From positions 15,353,397 through 15,417,396 of the forward strand of contig NC_134652.1 in assembly GCF_030463565.1 (NCBI RefSeq): a DNA stretch of 64,000 bases. The letters are read 5' to 3'. Position numbers and translations under genes: made by a program. The notes under the pieces are model-generated. The model searched no databases. It was not told the origin of the DNA and saw nothing but the letters and a program-made list of their open reading frames with translations. How positions within the stretch are numbered: position 1 is the first letter of the stretch; each line of letters opens with the position of its first letter. This document shows, piece after piece, positions 29,724-39,255 of this stretch. Source of the DNA: Pelecanus crispus (lineage: Eukaryota > Chordata > Aves > Pelecaniformes > Pelecanidae).

Positions 29724-29775
29724 CCCGCGCCCCCCGGCCGCCCCCCGCCATGTTCCCACCGGGCAGCGCGGCCAT
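28170..29775 (-). CDS. CNNM2: CNNM2 exon 1: magnesium-homeostasis membrane protein, N-terminal 535 residues
   Basis: CNNM proteins are plasma-membrane proteins of magnesium efflux and homeostasis; CNNM2 acts in the kidney distal tubule and brain. The exon encodes a leucine-rich signal peptide (12 Leu near residues 19-30), then an extracellular domain with [18 protein letters not shown] and a NINNETWS glycosylation site near residue 105. A DUF21/CNNM membrane domain covers roughly residues 243-400 ([39 protein letters not shown]). The CBS pair starts near VMTPLRDCF at about residue 445. The exon ends inside CBS2 after EEFKK plus one base, at a GTGGGC donor, the same place as in human. The start is fixed by an in-frame TGA three codons upstream; a second ATG follows at codon 9. 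CNNM4 is the nearest alternative, but sequence and neighbours favour CNNM2. Ala- and Gly-rich tracts replace less biased mammalian sequence in the extracellular part. Confidence 0.95.
29689..29721 (-). repeat. CNNM2: (CTG)11 trinucleotide repeat coding polyleucine in the CNNM2 signal peptide
   Basis: Eleven pure CAG units on the plus strand read as eleven CTG leucine codons on the gene strand. With one following CTC they form the hydrophobic core (12 Leu) of the signal peptide. Pure CTG/CAG tracts of this length are prone to length change. Confidence 0.9.
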
Positions 29776-30800
29776 CTTTAGTCAGGGCTCGGCGCCGCCG
29801 CGGCCCCGCATCGCCGCGCGGCGCCTGCGGCGTGCCCCGTCTCCCCCGGCGGCGGCGGCGGCGGTGGCGGGCGCGGCGGCGGCGGCGGGCGAGGCGGCGG
29901 GCACGGCTGCCCGCGGGTCCCGACAGGCGGCGACTGCCGGGCCGGGCCGAGCCGAGCGCCGCCTCAAGCCGCTGTCCTCCCCGCCCCTCCCCGCCCGCCT
30001 GGCGGGGGCGGGCCCGGCGCCGCGCGCCGCCAATCAGCGCCCGCCCCCCCGCCAATGGCGGCCCGGCCCCGCCCCGCCGCCCGCCACCGCCTCCCCAGCG
30101 CGGGGGGCGCGTGACTCCGGTGTGTACGCCAGGCGGGAGGGGGCGGGGCCGGCCGCGCGGCCACGGCCAATGGCGACGGGGGCTCGGGGCCGGCGGGGCG
30201 GAGCCTCGGAGGGGCGCGACCAATGAGGGCGCGGTGCGGCCGGCGGGCCGGGGACGGCGCGTGCGGCGCTCGGCGGGGCGGCTCGCGGGTCCCCGCGCCG
30301 GGGCCGGGGCCGGGGCGGTCGCGACGGACGGGACGGGACCGCTCGCCCCGCCGCCCCTGCCCCCGGCCCGCTGCAGCTGCCGCTGCCCACGCACCCGCCG
30401 CGCCGCGCCGCTCGCCCCCCGCAGCGGCCCGGCTGCGCCGCCCCGCGTCCCCGTCCCCCCGCCCCCCACCGCCGCACCGGTCGGCGGTCGCGCAGCGCCC
30501 CCTGGCGGCCCCGCGCGGCGCGGCCCGGCCCGGCCCGGCGGGGAGCATCCCCCGGCCCCCCCCGCCTGCGCCCTTCCGCCGGCACCGGGCCGGGGGCTCC
30601 TCGGGGCCGCGTCCTCGGCACCGGGGCTGCTGGCGGCCGGGGGCGGCGGCTCTCCCGGCACCGTGCCCGCTCCCCGCTCTGCCCCAGCCGCCATCGGCGC
30701 GGTACGGTGCAACCATTAAAGATTCACCCGCCGCCCCCCGGGCACCCTCCGCCCCGCCGGGCACCCGCCCCGCGCCCCGGCATTTCCTTGGCTTTGTCCT
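29776..30800 (-). promoter_or_regulatory. CNNM2: CNNM2 CpG-island promoter with four CCAAT boxes
   Basis: The kilobase upstream of the CNNM2 start codon is extremely GC-rich and CpG-dense, continuous with the exon. Four CCAAT motifs, all reading CCAAT on the plus strand, lie at 30030, 30052, 30167 and 30220; these are NF-Y-type sites that work in either direction. Several GGGCGG-type GC boxes lie between them. No TATA box is seen. The transcription start is inferred to lie left of the CCAAT cluster, near 29.8-30.0 kb. The long open frames on both strands here reflect the lack of AT-rich stop codons and are not genes. Confidence 0.65.
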
Positions 30801-30810
30801 TCCCGCGAGC

Positions 30811-30862
30811 GGAATTAAACATTAAATATCGAACCTTAAATATCAAATATTGATATTGAATA
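30811..30862. promoter_or_regulatory. AT-rich segment with a 7-bp inverted repeat at the edge of the CpG island
   Basis: About 50 bp of AT-rich sequence interrupts the GC-rich block. It contains ATATCAA (30840-30846) and TTGATAT (30850-30856), seven-base inverted arms around a three-base centre. TATTGATAT resembles ONECUT/HNF6-type or other homeodomain sites. This is a motif resemblance only. Confidence 0.3.
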
Positions 30863-33800
30863 CGGACGGAGCCGCGCTCCTCTCTCTCTCGTCTCCCCCT
30901 TTTGCTCAGCCCCCCGGGGCACCTCGAGCCCCTCCAAATTAGAGAGACCCCACGCCGAGACCCGGCATGAGCGCGGCCGGGGCCTTGGAGCGCTCGCCGG
31001 GGCCGCTGAAAGCCTCGGCAGGCGCTTCGCTCCGCTCGGCCCGCCTTCATGGCGCACGGGGGGCTGACGGGCCCCCATTCAGGAGAAGACCCGTAATTTA
31101 GGGGCGAGCTATGTCCCACCGCCCCGAGAGCCGGGCCGTTTCCAAGGCCTCAGGTGCCGTGCCGCAGGCCCAGCTGGGGCAGGAAACGCCCCACGGCCCA
31201 GCCATCATCGCTCCGCTTCCCATCAGCGATGAGCGATATACGGCCCAGGGCAGCGTTTAGCATCCCAGACAGCCCGAGACGAACAGCCGTGGAAGCATCC
31301 AGTACGGCTCGTGGCGGCTGAGACCGCATTTCGGGTTCAGAGCAAACCCTTAGAGGTAAAACAGCCTCCCCGCCATTTAAGTGCTTGGAAGATGGAAGAG
31401 TAGAGGATTGCGCAGGACAACCCAATACGGCGGGGGAGCAGAGCACGGTGCTCTGAGGCCATAGTCACAGATTTTTCCTGGTCCCAAGCCTCATTCAGCT
31501 CATCCTGGAGCAGTTCTGCAGGGGTGTTCCTCCAGGAAGGGGACAGACGCCCCCGAGCCACAGCGACTCCCTGCTAACCACAGTGAGCAGGAGCTCAGGA
31601 GTCGCTTCCCTTTCACCTCGGGGTGAATCGGAGCACCACAACTTACGGATCATCCTGTCCTCACGGCATCCTCCCTGCTTGCAGAGGGAGGACACTGACA
31701 CTGCAGAGCTTCGCACTGGGAGAAGGGGATTTGGCCCATCTCTACAATCACCAAAACACCCAGACCAGGGTGTCGGAGAGATTGTTTTGGGGTTCCTCAT
31801 GCAGGATGGGGCTGCAGGACCTCCTCTTTGCATGGCTTGGGGGGCTGAAAACCCCAAGGCTGTGCATGCACAAGCAAAGCTGGGCAGACCAGACACCCCC
31901 ACAGCAACATCCTGGTGAGGACCCCTACTGTAATGCTCAAAATCAAAGTCAAGAGCAAGGAAAACATCCTCTCAGCTGCTTCCTCCCCAAAATGCTGAGA
32001 ATTTGGGAAAAAAAAATAGCGATATGCAAATGCAGTGGCATTTAGCTGTGGCCTTTTTCCGTATGCATGCGAAAGGAGGGACCTCGCTGTGGGTGCCTCT
32101 CTCCCCAGGCAAGCTGAAAGGCCGCAGCAGGGACTCATGCCTTTTTAATGAAGGGGTTTGCAGGTCGGACCCCCTGCCCCATCTGCTCTTCCGTTCGTGC
32201 TGGGAAGGCTCTCTTTGATAGCAGGAGCTAATTGCTGCAAACCTCCCAGGATGGGCTGTTTGGGGACTTTGAGAAAGTCTTTCTAAGTAATAGCAGAAGA
32301 GAGCTATGCAGGAGGGGATTAAACAGCATCTTGGTTGTGTTTTCGGCAGGTCCTTCCCAAGGTCCTGTCTGTGGGTCCCTCCACACAATTTCAGAGCTCC
32401 TCTTGCCTGCCGGCTCACAGCCGCCCCCGAAGCTGGGCTGCCCAGGAGCCCTGCCTGAAGCCACTAATACAAGTCCTGTTGACTCCAGATAACACCAAGG
32501 ATTTTTTTTTTTTTTTTTTAATCATGGTATAGCTTTAAAACCAAAGACTTACAAATTTTTGTACACCTGACAGGTCAGACTCATAGTCTTGTCCAAAGCC
32601 AAAAGGACAGGCTGGCAAGGTGACTTTCCAGGAAACCGTATTTATGGGCATTATTTATACATTTTTATCTTTAAATTGTGAATTACTTGCTCCCCTATTT
32701 TGCTGATGGCAGAGGGCAGGTTAAGCAGTCCGGAGCACTTAGGAAACCCTTCAGAATCTTGGAATTTTTTCTACAATCCTCATTTTCTTGTAATGGGCCA
32801 AATTTTGTCAGGAGTTAATGCTGGAGGCCCGATGAGCACTCCTTGTCCTGGTACAGCTCTTGCTGGGAGCCACATTTACCAGGGATTTGAAAGCTTCATC
32901 TATGAGTAGAAATCATCTCGTATCTCCCTCGAGACAGATGGCAAACTGCCTCTTCTAGCCATGTCACCCAAGACAGGGTGTTCTGCAGCTTCATTTCCAA
33001 CAGAGAACAAGAAGAACTATTGACTCTTTCTGTCTTTCATTCCTGTTTCTGGACTCCCCATCTCTCTGCGTCAGTCGGGCGTTACCTGACTGTTCACGCT
33101 TTTCATTCCAGGTGTTCTGGAAATGCCTCCTTACCAGCTGGACCCTCCTCAGCCACTGCTACTGCTACTCCAGAGCATCCTTGGCACTTGCCCATGTTTC
33201 TTTTTGAGGCCGACCATTTTATTTTTCACTCTTTATCTTCCCCCACGCCACAGTTAGATGCCGTTTAAATGGCAGAGAGGGGAAATTTGGTCCCTCCTGG
33301 AAAATCAGTGTGTGAGGAGGGGTGGAAATAGTCCCTCAGTTCTAAGCTCAGATGCTCACCCGAGGGCTCGGACACCACCGCTGTTCAGCAGCCCCCAGCC
33401 TTTCCCAAACAGCCTCTGCGGGCTGGGGCAGGCGGGATTCGGACGGGGCAGCAGGAGCGCAGCCCATCGCCTCCCACCGCAGCCTCGAAGCCCTCTCTCC
33501 TTGCTCCTCACCTGCTGCGGGATGCAGCCAGTCAGGTTTCTGCTTTTCCAGAACCGCCGCATTTCCCTGCAAACTCTGCAGGTGCAAGGCTTGCGAGGGA
33601 CGCGGGGCTTTCCCGCTAGATGGAGTCCGGGGGAAAACAGAAACCTCAGCGGCGTTGCACAAGGGAAGGGAGAGAAATCCCGGTCTCCTGGAACGGGCTG
33701 CGGGGCTGCAAGGGAGACAGGGCGTGGGGAGCTGCCCTTGGGGCATCCCCCATCCTGAATGCAGATAACGGGGACATCCCTCCGCACCCCATGTGCCACA

Positions 33801-34843
33801 TTGAGTTCTTCATGGAAAAGCAGGCCTGGCTCAGCCCCGGGAGGTGACCGGTCCTTCTCGCCCGCCGCCCCAGGGAGATGCTTGTTTGCAGCCGCCTTAC
33901 TGGGCGGCTCAGCGCACCGCTGGGTGCACGGAATTCGCCTGTTGGATGCTCATGGTTCCCTGCATGAGGAGGGTTAGCAGGGGGAGATGAAAAGAAGGGA
34001 AAAAGCAACTGGGCCGCTTATTGCTGTGTCTTTTACTTCCCAGAGGCATTTGCCTCTGGACTGCGGGCTCCCAAAGACCTCAGACTGGAGCTGGGCTCGT
34101 GCGCAGGGGTGCGTGCCGCAGGGCCAGGCCCTGCGTGGTGCCAGGGCCTCTTTTCGCACCCCGCTCTGCCAAGCTGCCTCTGCAAACGTCTCTGCTCCGT
34201 GGGCTCAACACCGGCACACAGCTGCTGCCGAACCCACGCCAGACCTGCCATCCCACGTGCAGGGACCCACGCCCCCGTTCCCACAGATGAGAGGATTTTC
34301 CCTGTGGTTTTGCATCTAGAAGCATATAGAAATGTATACATACACAAGTGTGTTATAACACATGCACTTATTGGGTGTATGAGCATGTGTGTGTATACAC
34401 ATATATTTAAAAACTTCCAAAAATTTTTAATAAGAGGAAAAAAGCCCCATTGAATTAGATGAATAGAAAAACTAAGAATCCCAAACTATGCAGCATCAGG
34501 TATTTTTTCAAACAGAAGTGACTTTTTCAGAGAATGAGTTGTGTATCGTACATTATTCCTTTTCTACCATTTATATGGTTGAAAGTTAGAAGTGTTTGCA
34601 ATCTTTTAAATGAAAATACTCTTCCCTTTCTCTAGCCCAGTCTGTTCAATAGGAAGAAATTATGTGTTTCAGCAATAATCTCTCAGCAATTTTATGTAAA
34701 TTTTCCTCCTTGAATTATTTAATAATTTCTACTGGATGCATTAAGTAACAGTTAAAATAAAAATCAAAACATAAGAGAATGGTAAGGATGAGAATAGTTA
34801 CTGAGGACACATACAGGTTTAAAAAATGCTCCCTGCAGCATTA
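30863..34843. other. Intergenic region between CNNM2 and AS3MT
   Basis: About 4 kb with no gene I can support. Short open frames near 33.3-33.8 kb overlap on both strands, show no recognisable domain and look like products of GC-rich sequence. A poly-T tract of about 18 lies near 32502, and an alternating TG/CA-rich stretch lies at about 34330-34410. Confidence 0.6.
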
Positions 34844-34949
34844 CTCTACCCTTAATTGGTTTAGTGGTGGACTTGGTAGTGTTAGGTTAGTGGTGGGACT
34901 GGATGATCTTAAAGGTCTTTTCCAACCTAAGCGATTCTATGATTCTATG
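34844..34949 (+). mobile_element. CR1 LINE 3' end fragment
   Basis: A truncated CR1 tail carries the conserved GGTTTAGTGGTGGACTTGG block, GATGATCTTAAAGGTC, TTTTCCAACCTAA and a terminal GATTCTATGATTCTATG. It begins with CTCTACCCTTAATTGGTTTAG, a segment it shares with the fragment at 39062 but not with the longer copy at 57505. It lies about 175 bp beyond the AS3MT poly(A) signal. Confidence 0.9.
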
Positions 34950-35123
34950 CCTGCATGTCTGAGCCACGCGGCCGCTGCCAGCCCCATGAGTGGGAGGACC
35001 CACAGGACGGCTGCCCATCCTCACTGCAACCAGGCACGACCTGCCCCACCAGCCCCGACAGGGAAGCACAGCACAGCACCCCGTAGGCCCCATCCATGAG
35101 CACACAGGCTTCCAGCTCAGCCA

Positions 35124-35129
35124 TTTATT
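35124..35129 (-). terminator. AS3MT: AS3MT poly(A) signal AATAAA
   Basis: AATAAA on the minus strand lies 86 bp past the AS3MT stop codon, giving a compact 3' UTR. Cleavage is expected 10-30 bp further left, near 35100. Confidence 0.7.
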
Positions 35130-35214
35130 TGCTCTCTGGCGAAAGCCGCACGCCGCTGGGGCCACATCCTCCTGCCCCACCGGCATCCGCTGGCGCGGGG
35201 GCATCGCTCGCTGC

Positions 35215-38200
35215 TCAGCAGCACCCCAGGGGACCACAGGTGCCACCGGGACAGCAGGCAGGACCCGGGGCTGCCAGCCGCTCCAGCAGCTGGAAGGGAT
35301 CACAGATCTTCTCCTGGAGGGCAGAGAACAACCCGGGGCAGCATCAGGCCAGAGGGAAGCAAGAGGCACCCCAGGAAAGCAGCATTTCCCCCCAGCTCGC
35401 TCCCTGCCAGCGGGGCAGCCCAAGCAGACTCCCCATAGCTAACGCGGGGGCAGCCCCCGGGTCACTCCAGCAGCTTTTCCCTGCCGCGAGGAGAAAGCCA
35501 AGAACTTCTCTGGGACTTTGGCTCTGCTTTTATCTGAGAAATGCCTCCTGCTTGGACAGGGACCCAAGAATATCTCCCCCTCCTCAAGTACAAGGTTGTG
35601 TCTCAGGGACACACAGCTGCATGGCGTTATCTCCCTTGCCTCTCCTGGCCCGTCTACAGGCTGGAGGGACCACCAAAGAGAAGAGGAGAGAGGCTTCCAG
35701 CAGATAGAGGTTCTTTGTGCTGCAGGGTCAGGGCTGGCAGCCAGGGCCAAGCTCACATCAGCAGCTGGGAAAGCAAGGGGAGGAAGGAGCCGTGGGGACG
35801 GGCCATCACCTCCCTGGGGCAGGCTGTCCCCTCGGGAGACCTCAGGCAGGTCCTGCTGTCAGCCTCAGCAGCCCCTATGGACATGCTGCGGGGACAAGGG
35901 GCTCTCACGCCTGGTGGTTAGAGCAGACCCCCCTTTGGAGGGCTCCAACCTGTGGTGGGGTGCAGTTGCCCAAACTCAGGCACCCATGAGCTCCTGCCTG
36001 GCCCAGAAGGACTTGGGTATCTTGGCATCATGCCACAGCCCCTCTGATATCCCAGGGCAACTCCGATGGCACAGGACACCCATGTCCCCATCCCTGAACC
36101 CAGCCACGGAGCTGCCTGCTACCAACCTTCACCCCCTTGCAACAGCAGCTCCGCGGTGCAGCAGCGTTGGACCTGCCAGCTCGGATCAGGAACTCCTCCG
36201 CAAACCTGGAGCTCTGCAAGATTGCAGCCATCTCAGCATCCACGTCCACCGCCTCTCCTTCCTGGGGGCAGAGGGATGGTCACAGGGCTGGGGTCCGGGA
36301 TACATGGCCCAGAGGACCCCAGCCACCCAGCCAGATGATGGGGGGAGCAAAAGCAGGGGCACAGCCTGGTCCAAAACCTTGAGAAACACCCACAACAACC
36401 AAGCAGCTGGCTTCAAACCCTGCTGTGAAGCCACCATGGATATCCTGCTTCTACCTTCACCCCAACATGATGCATGGATCTGGCTCCCTTTCCCGCCCCT
36501 GTTTGCAGCTCCCCTGGTTTATATGGCCCCTCTGCTCCCACCCACCACCCCCTCTACCAAAGCTGACCCCTAAAATCACAGAGGAAGCTGCTGAGCAGCA
36601 CTGCTTCATCAGCTTTATCCCCCCCCCTACAGACCAGGACTGCTTGGCATTGTGGGGAGCCCCAGCATGCCTCCCCACACCTTGAAGGTGAAGTTGGCAT
36701 CAAACACCAGCTCTCGCTCGTGCCCCACGATCCCGCCATTGTAGATGACCTGTCCTGGTCCAGCCTGGCTGCTACCTGGCACCTTGAACAGGCGGAAAGT
36801 CGCAGACACGAAGCGGCAGTCACCTGTAAAGGAGAGGTTGGTGGGTTAGGCAGTGAGCGCCCAGGCTGGGAACCGGCACAGCCCAGGATCCCAGCACAGC
36901 TCCCCATGGCTGCCCGGAGCCTATGCTCCCTGGTCGGACCCTCACCGATGATGCCCTCCAACTCCTTGTCGCCAATGGTGATGGGGCTGGCGGTGACCAG
37001 GCACGGGGGGCTGAACCCCACCTCCTCAGCGATGCTGTACAGATCTCTCCAGTACAGGGCTCCTGCCAGGCACTCCCCTGGCCCGAGACAGTGGACACAG
37101 GTGATGAAGGCAAAAGATTGGTCCCCCTATCCCATGCCACCCCTATCCCAGAGCCCTACGCACCCCACAGCACCCTGTGCTTCTGGACGGCCTCGCTCAG
37201 GCGCTGGCTCGCGTAGACATCGCTGAAGTACATCTCTCCCCCAGGCTGGAAGGCAGCGAGGAGTAAAGGGAGACCCCGACAAGCAAAGGGACAAAAGGGG
37301 CAGGGAGAACTGGGCACCCTGCAATGCTACCCTGCTCGGGACCCTCTGCAGAGGTGCCCTCCCCTGGCCCCATCCCGCATCCCCACCTTGCTGGATCCCA
37401 TTTGCTGCATCCCAGTGGCACCCCAACAGCAGGGCCACCCCAATCCCGCCCTGCTCCTGCTGCGGCCGCCAGCTCTGGTACTACCTTCAGCACGCGGTAG
37501 GCCTCCCGCAGCACAGCCTTCTTGTCAGGCGCGAGGTTGATCACGCAGTTGGAGCTGGGAAGGGGGACACCAAGGCTCATTTGCACCCTCTCACACATTC
37601 AGCATCACCGGCTGCTGCACATCCACCGGCTGCTGCATGTCCCATCGCTTCATGCAGGATTTGGAGATGCTGATTTGACCATGAAAAGGGCAGTTTCTAT
37701 ATTCCCAGGCTCTAGCCTAGACTCTGCCTTGGGATTCTCCCTTTCCTAACATGTTCCTGAAGTGAGCGACCCGGTGGGATGCAGACCCAAACCAAGCCCG
37801 CGGCCCCTGGTGGCAGCAGGACCGGGGGTGGCAGTGCCCTGCAGGTACGTACATGACAATATCGTAGCTCTCGTCAGCCAGCCCAGCATCACCCAGCTTC
37901 TCCATGTAACCCTGAAGGAACTCCACATTTGGCTTTTGGTAGCCAAACTTGTCCATGTGGTAAGCAATGTGCTTCTTCGCCACCTCGACCTGGGATGAGG
38001 AAGGGAACGACGGTGGGGGGATGCTGGGGCACGAGGGGAAGCCCCGGCTCCGCGCCGTACCTGGCTCTCTGTCATGTCTATCCCGGTGACATGGCCCCGC
38101 TCCCCAACCAGCTGGCTCAGCAGGTAGCAGTCTCTGCCGCTGCCGCTGCCCAGGTCCAGGATCCGGCACGACGTCAGGCACTCGGGGATCACCAGACCGC

Positions 38201-38990
38201 AGCCGTAGTACCTGGGGGGATGCCGAGCTGGGCAGAGGTGCCCCCGCAGCACGGGGGCCCGGGGTGCCGCGGCCCATGGGGAGGCAGCAGCAGAGGGGAG
38301 ACCCTGGGGTTTACCTGGCCACCACCTCCTCGTGGACACGCTCCAGAGCATCTCTCACCGCCCTGGGAAGGGGCCTGGCCGAGGTGACACAAGCGTTGGT
38401 TTTCAGGTCCTCTGACTTCTGCAGCTCTTTGCCGTAGTACTCCTAAGATGGGGATGACAGAGGCCACCAAACTATGGCAACCTGTGCTCCGGGAGCTCCC
38501 CACACACCATGCCTGCACTCAGCTCCTATGCACCCCCAGCGTCCTCCAGCACTGGTGCTCTCATTTGCATCCAGCTAAAAATTAGGCTAACACGAAGCAC
38601 CCCTTGGCCCCCACCCTCCCCGGCTGCCCTTGCTTGCACGCACAGACGTGTTTGCACAGTAGGGGATTTAATTCCCATTTGCAGGAACATTGCAGGCTGC
38701 ACCTGCCGCTTTCCCGGCCAGGAGGGGTGCAGGGAACAAGGGAAGGGAAATGCTGGGCTCCTCAGCCCCCGATCCCTGCGGGAAACGGTAGCAAAGCAGC
38801 CAACCGCACAGAGCGCCCGTAAAAATCTGGGCCCTGAAATGAGCTTTGCCTTCCAACGGCGGCAGGCGCCCCGCTGCAGCCCGGGCTCGCCCCCCCCCCC
38901 CCGCCCAGCCACCCCGGCCCCCCCCGCGCCCCTCACCTGCACATCACGGTGGATCTGCACTCCGCAGGGAGCTGCCATTGCAGCTGCCAT
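35215..38990 (-). CDS. AS3MT: Arsenite methyltransferase, 10 coding exons
   Basis: A cytosolic enzyme that transfers methyl groups from S-adenosylmethionine to trivalent arsenic. Coding exons on the minus strand are 38937-38990, 38315-38442, 38061-38211, 37853-37989, 37485-37554, 37164-37245, 36946-37077, 36681-36823, 36133-36261 and 35215-35313. They sum to 1125 nt and 374 residues, against 375 in human. The methyltransferase motif I DLGSGSGRD is at residues 80-88. The arsenic-binding and catalytic cysteines match human Cys32, 61, 156 and 206 at 36 (TNAC), 65 (YYGCG), 160 (SNC) and 210 (GEC). The C-terminal domain holds VIYNGGIVGHERELVFDANF and a cysteine-rich end, CCPGGTC and GCC. All introns are GT-AG and all phases agree. 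The first ATG at 38990 is chosen; a second at 38978 arises from a 12-bp duplication. BORCS7 lies 2.6 kb upstream on the same strand, and in human the two genes make read-through transcripts. Confidence 0.96.
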
Positions 38991-38994
38991 TGCA
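38971..38994 (-). repeat. AS3MT: 12-bp tandem duplication around the AS3MT start codon
   Basis: The 12-base unit at 38971-38982 is repeated exactly at 38983-38994. Each copy contains an ATG in the same frame with G at -3 and G at +4, so either ATG could start translation and the protein could begin four residues later. Confidence 0.9.
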
Positions 38995-39061
38995 GCAGGA
39001 ACGCGGGGCCAGTGCCTGACACCACAGCAACAGGCACGGCTCCAGGCCCTCCCTTAAGTGT

Positions 39062-39255
39062 TCAAAAAATGGGTAGATGTGGCACTTCGGGACATGGTTT
39101 AGTCTAGTCTACCCTTGATTGGTTTAGTGTGGACTTGGTAGTGTAGGTTAATGGTTAATGGTTAATGGTTAATGGTTAATGGTTAATGGTTGGACTGGAT
39201 GATCTTAAAGGTCTTTTCCAACCTAAACGATTCTATGATTCTATTCTATTCTATG
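39062..39255 (+). mobile_element. CR1 LINE 3' end fragment upstream of AS3MT
   Basis: A CR1 tail begins near GGGTAGATGTGGCACTTCGG, continues through GACATGGTTTAGT and the variant segment TCTACCCTTGATTGGTTTAG, and ends with GATGATCTTAAAGGTC, TTTTCCAACCTAAACGATTC and a degenerate ATTCTATT/ATTCTATG tail. It lies antisense to AS3MT, with its near end 72 bp from the AS3MT start codon, so it occupies the AS3MT promoter or 5' UTR. Confidence 0.92.
39146..39187 (+). repeat. (GGTTAAT)6 array inside the CR1 tail
   Basis: Six exact copies of the 7-base unit GGTTAAT form a 42-bp array, followed by GGTTGG. The related CR1 tail at 34844 has a single GGTTAGT here, so the array grew after insertion or in this lineage. 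It lies about 155-200 bp upstream of the AS3MT start codon. Confidence 0.95.

Noticed and set aside
28690-29781. A 363-codon open frame antisense to CNNM2 exon 1
   Set aside because: It mirrors conserved CNNM2 codons in GC-rich DNA with few possible stops; it is rich in Pro, Arg, Gln and Gly repeats and has no domain.
29102-30764. Several long open frames (up to 536 codons) across the CNNM2 promoter on both strands
   Set aside because: All are low-complexity Arg/Gly/Pro/Ala products of a CpG island, with no conserved motif.
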